The notes under the pieces: generated by a model
Databases searched by the model: none
Told to the model about the DNA's origin: nothing
The model's input: only the letters and a program-made list of their open reading frames with translations
NCBI GenBank assembly: GCA_025350245.1
Contig: JANXYG010000129.1
Location: forward strand, 1-64,000
Source: Betaproteobacteria bacterium
Lineage (GTDB): Bacteria > Pseudomonadota > Gammaproteobacteria > Burkholderiales > Ga0077523
Direction: 5' to 3'
Length of the DNA: 64,000 nt
Part shown: positions 63,101 through 64,000 of the stretch, one piece after another
Layout of the letters: each line of letters starts with the position of its first letter
How positions within the stretch are numbered: the stretch's first letter is position 1
Translations under genes and position numbers: made by a program

Positions 63101-64000
63101 CGATGCCGAAACCGGCACTGCCGCCGGTGGCGCCGCTGAAGGTGAAGCTCGGCTCGGACGACGCCTGCCACTGTTCGCGGCTGCGCCCGCCATAGACGCG
63201 CTGCTCGTTGTCGCCGAAGGACACGAGCATGTCGCCCGCCTGGCGGCCCGGACCCTGGTTGGCATCGCTGCGCACCAGATTCGCCAGCGGAATGCTCTGC
63301 TCCAGAAGGGGACCGTCGGCATCGGCATCCCAGTCGAGCACCGCGATCTTCAGGACGCTGGCTGAACCACTGTTGACCCCGAACAGCTCGTAGCGCAGGT
63401 CGTGCAGTCCGGGCGTGAGCGCGATGTCGCCCTGGAATGCGCCGGCAGTGCCCGGGTAGGCATGAACGCCGTCGTTGTCGACCACCAGCTGGCCGTCGAT
63501 GGTCAGGCGCGAACCGTCGGAGGACGGGGTGATGAAGCGGTAGGTGGAAGCGGTGTCGATGGACAACTGGCCGGCCCACTGGACCACCCAGTTCGCGCCC
63601 AGCTCGGCATGCCCGCCGATCCCGGCACCGGTCTCAGACAGGATCGGAAAGTTGTTGTCGCCGTTCGACGCATCGATCTGCGTATAACGGGGGCCGAAAC
63701 CGCCGACCGGCACGAGCGTGCCAGCGCCGTCGACGTTCTCGGGCACGCCGATGTTGAAGTCCGTGCTGAAGGTCTTCACCGGCGTGCCGACCTTGCGGAA
63801 CGTGATCTGCGGGTTGTCGATCGCGAAGGACTCCGCGGTGCCGGCGCGATAGCCCGGACCGTCGGCGAAGATGTCGATCGTCAGGGTGGAACCGCTGTGG
63901 GCGATGCCCTTGAGGGTGGGCTCGCGGCCCAGGTCGAGCAGGCGGTCGGCGCCGGCGCCGAAGCCGAGTGCGCCGGCTTCGAGCAGCACGCCAGGACCTT
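45186..64000 (-). CDS. Giant multidomain surface/exported protein (>6,260 aa, 5' end outside window)
   Basis: Single uninterrupted frame from stop at 45186 to the window edge; the listed start at 63989 is only an internal GTG. FG-GAP, PA14, LRR, LamG, PKD, cohesin and dockerin-like modules recognised. Confidence 0.93.
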   Translation of the reverse strand, partial: GPGVLLEAGALGFGAGADRLLDLGREPTLKGIAHSGSTLTIDIFADGPGYRAGTAESFAIDNPQITFRKVGTPVKTFSTDFNIGVPENVDGAGTLVPVGGFGPRYTQIDASNGDNNFPILSETGAGIGGHAELGANWVVQWAGQLSIDTASTYRFITPSSDGSRLTIDGQLVVDNDGVHAYPGTAGAFQGDIALTPGLHDLRYELFGVNSGSASVLKIAVLDWDADADGPLLEQSIPLANLVRSDANQGPGRQAGDMLVSFGDNEQRVYGGRSREQWQASSEPSFTFSGATGGSAGFGIGAMSGGDTIDDFAMLTGSSLVFLVGQAGAGAPSIFGSITDLDQGTRAWTVGDVDGDGRTDLFIDTPSGDNVLVFGAAFSGDVSLSTLLADPARAVAMPNLEFHGIGDFNGDGFGDLGAAVMTTTQKLNEVGRLEHQVTNVYFGADRTQLTGAFAVPDLVFEPARATFAAPGAVLPQAMLFGGGNAFNTGGKTYNRLAVAGPSGDGLRFYDGSGLGPVQPRDLVTAANRLPIQPYVFDLARPTVPGAGRTVPGIDIATQTTPQLRDSFAVAGGSEAEALSTGVKLTDFNGDREADLLVHGDLGSYLLFGPVKLDGVTGIADEADVLISADVGRAAERMGDVNGDGYTDLVFFRRSDDNTQTVITAIMGGPRDVSLIDVPRVIDRAWIDKVLGVAGQNRVRQLDSGSLRAGNSLRPELSNPGASLSVLNWNDDGFADLLVTSDQTFNVAVSARIGEVLSGQALWGGSSSARNTWSASVRALFNYQDVSNAGFQTSIRTRAQGLLLDGGGPNSASSSAMASPRFITTVAGDVNGDGLDDVLIADAGAITFGAAGGLGGEGTLADRIPSYGEVHLFRGRTSFAFLTLGQSDTAIVAGFGIGGSVAALGDLNHDGYDEFAVGRTFEGRKTGPTDRNEEGGLFVFAGRSDFAGTATVLKPEDALITVRRDQASSIPVGVTYSGVLNVTAGDFNADGKADLLIGEPTRTTTATGTGNVLDVDERGAAYVVFSVTERGGDVTLTSADSVIRGQSEFDRFGSLAATPGIDINHDGVDDLLLGAIGSDYVTEGIVPGAGKLYVAYGASAPPALPAPDQIIDLLNTSVAGAGDFLVDTNTGRPEVFQTLDINCDGKDDFVLRQGETQQWYRFTTLGDGDTGNAIRVSPGVVDSFIEAVDPHNSSKGRIVQPTLVGGRIVDRSQVDGLSGGLFVADRIPQPGHFTRWSLQAGGFSGTREITPVIFKLLDDGRYQITGVGVTRTVNGGSQHTFDFGAINGSDAVGPADYFFGWKDGSAASDNAGVIAFDNGFDDNLDNPTFKRSVQLLGGNLGADQGSAGNVATGSALASQGSFTRAYSVQIQVSSGGVLEFDLGQFLQYAGHPEMLDGAKLVLDAPGAVAPVASPTNVGNITASGGLLFFTAQDTGAGNELWVTDGTAGGTRRVRDINPGAAGSAPVNLVDVGGTLYFTANASSGGAELWKSDGTTGGTVKVSDILGTPAQFTAALGTSVLTAAAPAPLDGIPAVDTTFALEALTTAGQRVVLDVTVPRADTAGNATADDLRADLQTTINARLTALGGAAGLAANDITVGLNNGAFRFTANNAAIVQLLARDAGSVGFGTLVDGRPTGAQASPQNVRMVGTGVVPDPVAFTADLGFTITLNQVGVTSPRVLNLTLSAAAVAGNLTASDWAADLNTALSSRLATLGLSGNAIAFSAGTGLNAGHLVLGAVDAAFHGVTIGGATSLGFDAGQAAVRSVALTAVGAAPADGRPAIRIPLQLGIVTADGRTVAVALALDAAATHANTSVADLRQDLADAIAAALIGAGFGAGDIAVSTSVSNALVLSSSTPRITRISLEGGSAIGFGATQVSARSDDALYFVANNAGVDSLFRNDGAGTTQIGGTSALVNLFNLTAVGRTLYFVGTTANQDANRSLFKVGGADSAVAGIGTGLFRFADGLTAAGPDRLLFTAAPGTTGFDSDVFSYDGSVFTRLSNLPGTSSDPTSLTVLPNGQVVFRALDAFDGPNSTTTLLTGTEVYRLDSTAADTSTAGLLFNVNPADTPGRIVRIGGGRGGFLGTSFELPSVPILRPGVVNSSFPTDFTRVGNVVFFVANDTATRRELWRTDGTNAGTVRITDPVAGLPGSAPTQLTAVDTDAGARLFFVRYQKLFVTNAATGATTAIAAAGINADDLRAQGGRLFFRSGDKLWVTDGTEGGTQVFDQIVPPPIDVSVSVLKGEGDDQVTVSDLQAPAAYTTTGQIAGAPTEVDLTSAVRAALARGETRLTVRIENTSTLDQISLAMAGGGAPGKTGLKLIPRDQGVLADLYTKEGQLISRGTSIIDLRDVKAGSFYLRIYSPDGAVAKDSAFKVEVSAPKIGNSHPTTDRDRIAGGDGDDLIVGNANVDRLTGDSGKDSFIGEGFEVRDFDLGRETRVDPDGSELSPLPIRPFTDALIAIKDDGLRVAIAEALGLPITFDYAGRPLVHVDGASDRTDATLASGVAWQQRILASRLAQLQLLDASSRNVQNLSGLDFAVNLESLNLANNNLSADELLRLQKRQFGALSTGPAIDDVVGVYRDAINFQAGLLNLHHLALDFNPQIQSLDSSVPNELRAIKLMDQLQSLSFDGNTVSDLAEFADLKWQQASGVERGLQFLSLDSYSTGGLTARYWNESQEGAFADGAISSVDELLSGRVVGRRFRPFFTNANAVNTRIESTVNMPSTLGGFAPGVNSDLFFARWSGKVWIGAVGAVTFFTESDDGSKLFIDGGLVVNNDGLHSMSEASGSVVLTKGWHDLRLDYFEAFGGAGIKLSYDPVNGPKQIIPTSVLLPDTVATPVVDAAALKVQTDLQVLSLRNQTITDAKPFTALFNLQVLRLDGNAISNIEDLAGQRIVDNGDVGIVGTIDPVPAFTAPGWGGNLNPVAAAFEGDYAFRNGVDDSTAAKWTFGDLDPGRYEVLVNWPPAASRTQNATYFVRGGNTAQVISGLDLFNGGLGSAAVSLGTTDATVTIDTNTLSIIGDDGEPSLFFGSAFTAAVVDGVARFDVLGNLDIPSGAHIQVVGDRPVSLYVGDDVNIGADVRIDASAVGATPGAGGGVGGGGGGGGAGGAGGKQLLFGFIPVGGSPGIGGAGGAGGTGSGAAGAGAAGSGGGNGAWGSSAQAGQTGNTGGAAFSNPGGGSGGGSLLPSDIFTRFGLSGTPGFGSNGGSGGAPGSATGGDGSASVGGGGTSGLSGFDGVGGNNLPSGDFLTGGAGGGGGGGGSGGGGGGSGTGGGGGGGGGGGNAGLFGVGGGAGGTGGSGGTGGVGGTGGTGAAGGIGGAGGGAFEIVALGRITISGAELSVRGGDGTAADTGSPGADGGAGFGGSAGSAGQPGKTTTFSFGGIRGFPRQTFTVSGADGGAGGNGSTGASGGAGGTGGFGGTGGGGAGGTIRVSGSVVNADQTSIQLGGGGGVFQGGDGRFVLGSNAGQFQFQRTQSDGSTTPAVNGGIETYTGTVTVNPFLNDNALTPFIPDLQGGAAAFGLLPIDAQHLFTPAMRAAAPADAAMAVVRVDAAILGLTDDYAGYDLLLFANLTDEAIAAPKLGAGEVGFETALLNGNFATRPEFGGSGSTALTQIGAYGVYATLIPEGTGPVTASGTVGGINYQGKAIDLANGDSMFIRPPGIVATIDQRSAPAGATYGGSAWQSLGVVNVTPDPTELDGLKVQVVLNSADGLAAADAVRLKRLDPVLPSLRVLGLEGNPLDNRAHDIFIPALEGKAVADGLLPPAPRQIDGKLTEDLSFQLRIETLDGRRLFVPLEVSQASAADNNSLGDLVADLNTVLAPSLVANGLAANAVHFSVVGGKLALTANDATIAPTLGTSTRLLAARLGVDPAGSPPLDGKLTENLSARLQITSKSFGTTPLTFDLALTAADTATNATLADLAVDLNAALADAMAKQFIGTAQVTFVADGTRLELRVDDANVVNVTLFDADALGFAPVQSHGTDVMFDADLAPVLQPIAPQAGGVNALSFDGNAFVNAGTDASLQMSATLTLEAWIKPTGNQFGIIVNREGEYEIARDANGEIEWAFANANPGWTFIDTGYVAPLNQWTHLAVVYDQGAVRTYANGRLVHSFNGAGSIDDAAPAQNEFRIGDRQGFRQAFIGSIDDVRVWNSVRSADEIRRNVGRIVGPVAGLVGHWTFDEATGTVASDSSGFGNNGTFGSRVDGDAPVHVRGPVHVVTLDTTGDIVSLVAESSDPRVFVTLVGNDVFVEGQKDFSGTATIRITAVDGTGERGEGRGRTATRSFDVSFVDHAVYGIRFDDVNRNGIRDPGEAVQDGTLVFADPNGNSRLDPGEVASYTDANGEYALRGLVTTPFHGAIVDAPADTVASGGAASATTRIFTGSGFIAPFTNLVSRTELHVDLKLNGVALDTVVVTPEMVAANTTVANLAAEIGEILLERGLGVVRVSALGDRLRFATVTIGTGVSLDVAASSVTTAREEDYAFRFSFNSGYVLVATRNRPTVVTKGGLGFPAGANSDVGDEFPLRLIVTPAPGAVSLAGAGNDGLGLVGRRDVQFDAPGAILTGQDFGDRQVALVTVTGPATLVEGTPLEFIGTAVDPATVDGSVAVAAGLRYSLSWQLKDSEGNDVTYLYANQGLNSSRLRFTSLNGGDYRLYFSATADEPGTPTGYPLLVNVHVANAPPTLELGADRTAIEGSRVTLAGTTLFDPGVNDTVTLDVNWGDGLFDQLVFEPGADIPTALAALGHVYADVGNFQVQVKASDNDGGKTRDSMLVRVRNAPPSVSAGEDRTAQQGNTIVLTPPRNGESGLIPGGVSFHDAGTPGSHIATVDWGDGSTGTLTIEEFPTGPEGAPDGSSGNVFGSHRYLTPGRYAVSITVTDADNGVGTDAFDVIVANVAPIVTPGTPQALDEGRTLDLLSAGITFIDPGLTDTFAATVDWGDGTVEPVGFEVQPIGDGVDAPFIGKVLGSHTYRDNGEYHAIVSVNDGTATTTTTLQVVVANLDPVIAEGAIIPDGVEGRPVDFAIAFTDTGILDTHSATVQFADGGATSAIVLFEPNDQSAGFIRFTHTFLQSGEQAFDVRLTDKDGGATTASYSVHVANAAPVVAARLIGNNFVEGSPVSLDGLITDVSGDDPFTGTIDWGDRSALVPVVATRSDDGTWHVTANHTYADNGTYSVQLAVSDKDGGIGNATLVATVANVVPVVTPGSTERNLNQGDTLQMPFRAVGDSLLPSYVVFTDGGAVDTHTATVNWGDGTTAALQVQEARLGETIGNVIGSHRYLAAGHFTVMVSVSDDDGGVGSSSFRVNVANVAPVVSAGLPVHLIEGATFDLASASILFNDPGGNDPFAVTVDWGDGTTQPVGFELLPRGEGQTLPVLRKVLGSHTYQDNGHFNLTVNVSDGTVTSSTSFVVDVANDPPRLVAGAVLPGGVEGRSTDFAIDFTDAGLLDTHKASIVFADGGTTSNVVLFEPNNGEPGQIRFSHTFVQSGREGFDLLLTDQDGGILSSTLMVDVANVAPVVTGHLIGGGFLEGSPVTLDAIVTDVAGDDPFAGSVDWGDGSAPLAVTTVLGEDGKWHVDTTHTYADDGAYAVQLSVSDKDGGTGVLTLSADVADVAPVVTISGPDRVFEASPFTLDLSVTDPGDDAIDYWLVDFGDGLGDRRFDGNPASIQYQYATAGVNHSIVATAVDIDEGGPDGRRTTSNTLDVSVGGDYLKVTDFAPTATGFAVRFNRPFDGSVVNLYTGAGGVAFGASDVLVTQGPKRQLVRGSLVLDADKQGFTFVGTGGTLPAGNYEVTLASRANGFLDARGRPLDGNGDGTSGDNYRHAFTVSAVDGPVISIPDLMRGPGQSFVLPVSLTGGTGATSIEFRIGYRPGLVGFRATDATLGSSLPAGSTYTSSVGDDGSLFVRITLPTALAGNGRIELIRLAADVRTDAGYGAAEVLDVRDVLIGIGATSRPGIGDDAIHLVGYLGDASGNGAYGSLDVQRTQRVIGGLDTGFNSFPRIDPVIVGDVNGNGNLNAIDTLRLQQHVAGLQSSTDSLQPRPEIPPMPTGVPPLVFAGPDPVVRIGANPVGRPGSVVTVPITLDTAEGLETSVVRLAYDPAVLEVVAVRKGALSAGFQWFIVSDQPGLLVVDMSRLEAMSGGSGNLIEIDFRIKGGTAPGASALDLQSVALNETRLTPNPAPVPGGDPTDGSVTVVAAPPPPPAPLVNANVDWTGTLNPFQLRDSDAPPPIVDWMHSPWAKDLTDRLAQPAGTDSTDRPRVALPGRDLLRSLSRVFRN
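45490..46535 (-). other. C-terminal cohesin-like / dockerin-like / cohesin-like tripartite region
   Basis: Cohesin-like 1 about 46160-46535 (GQSFVLPVSLTGGTGATSIEFRIGYRPGLVGF); dockerin-like about 45925-46125 (GDASGNGAYGSLDVQRTQRVIGG, GDVNGNGNLNAIDTLRLQQHVAGL); cohesin-like 2 about 45490-45845 (GSVVTVPITLDTAEGLETSVVRLAYDPAVLEVVAV). Confidence 0.7.
46925..50290 (-). other. Array of about 11 Ig/PKD-like domains
   Basis: Recurrent VDWGDG / GSHxYxDNG / VSDxDGG / VANVAPVV pattern. Confidence 0.85.
51400..52000 (-). other. LamG/concanavalin-like domain
   Basis: LSFDGNAFVNAGTDASLQMSATLTLEAWIKPTG...HLAVVYDQGAVRTYANGRLVHSF...IGSIDDVRVWNSVRSADEI...GHWTFDEATG. Confidence 0.85.
53700..54740 (-). other. 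Glycine-rich (GGx/GGxG) low-complexity segment in the giant protein
   Basis: Frame remains open and matches flanking giant ORF; e.g. GGAGGTGGSGGTGGVGGTGGTGAAGGIGGAGGGAFEIVALGRITISGAELSVRGGDG. Confidence 0.9.
55330..56540 (-). other. Leucine-rich repeats flanking a second PA14-like domain (about 55555-56010)
   Basis: VNLESLNLANNNLSADELLRL, LQSLSFDGNTVSDLAEFADL, LQVLSLRNQTITDAKPFTALFNLQVLRLDGNAISNIEDL; PA14: FFARWSGKVWIGAVGAVTFFTESDDGSKLFIDGGLVVNNDGLHSM. Confidence 0.75.
56740..56850 (-). other. Single short RTX-like calcium-binding motif
   Basis: DRIAGGDGDDLIVGNANVDRLTGDSGKDSFIGEG. Confidence 0.55.
57320..59760 (-). other. ELWxTDGTxxGT repeats interleaved with an unnamed approx. 110-aa module (3 copies, about 58360-59432)
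   Basis: NELWVTDGTAGGTRRVRDINPG, AELWKSDGTTGGTVKVSDI, RELWRTDGTNAGTVRITDP, LWVTDGTEGGTQVFDQ. Confidence 0.7.
60530..63235 (-). other. FG-GAP / VCBS-like repeat region of the giant protein
   Basis: GDVDGDGRTDLFID, GDFNGDGFGDLGAAV, GDVNGDGYTDLVFF, GDVNGDGLDDVLIA, GDLNHDGYDEFAVG, GDFNADGKADLLIG, DINHDGVDDLLLG, DINCDGKDDFVL. Confidence 0.85.
63310..63690 (-). other. PA14-like domain 1
   Basis: WAGQLSIDTASTYRFITPSSDGSRLTIDGQLVVDNDGVHAYPGTAGAFQGDIALTPGLHDLRYELF. Confidence 0.7.

Noticed and set aside
46989-63365. Very long plus-strand ORFs (1238, 1059, 727, 1018 aa and others) opposite the giant gene
   Set aside because: They are antisense shadows of a GC-rich coding frame: composition is Arg/His/Ala-rich with no recognisable domains, whereas the minus frame shows clear domain motifs throughout.

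Overview
GC-rich proteobacterial chromosome segment; gene order and content (rppH/proS/lytic transglycosylase, wrbA, gluQRS, phasin, btaAB) look betaproteobacterial, but this is inference. No rRNA, tRNA, CRISPR array or transposase was recognised. Main blocks: (1) 0.2-9.2 kb, a putative N-heterocycle catabolic cluster: molybdenum hydroxylase (FAD subunit plus a fused 2Fe-2S/molybdopterin subunit), a 6-hydroxynicotinate-reductase homologue, an ApbE-like UPF0280 protein, a DUF1185 protein and HyuA. The HyuB partner lies 4.8 kb further on, beyond an opposite-strand block with psiF, a TPR/glycosyltransferase-like gene, btaB, btaA (betaine lipid synthesis) and a Cys-cluster membrane protein. (2) 15.8-28.5 kb, mostly housekeeping and metabolic genes: a GGDEF/EAL protein with degenerate GGDEF, a nicotinamidase, glycerol kinase, an APH-like kinase paired with a divergent enolase paralogue, an EamA transporter, a thioesterase, oxidoreductases, an HD-domain protein and rppH. 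(3) 29.6-36.1 kb, a one-strand defence block: Septu-like ATPase + HNH (PtuAB-like) followed by a type III mod/res pair. (4) 36.3-45.1 kb, proS, lytic transglycosylase, YihY, wrbA, HugZ-like, DUF2069, gluQRS, phasin, and an ECF sigma/anti-sigma pair. (5) 45.2-64.0 kb, one giant surface-protein gene (>6,260 aa, open at the window edge) with FG-GAP, PA14, LRR, Gly-rich, LamG, PKD, cohesin and dockerin-like modules. A dispersed intergenic repeat sits exactly at gene stop codons in three places.
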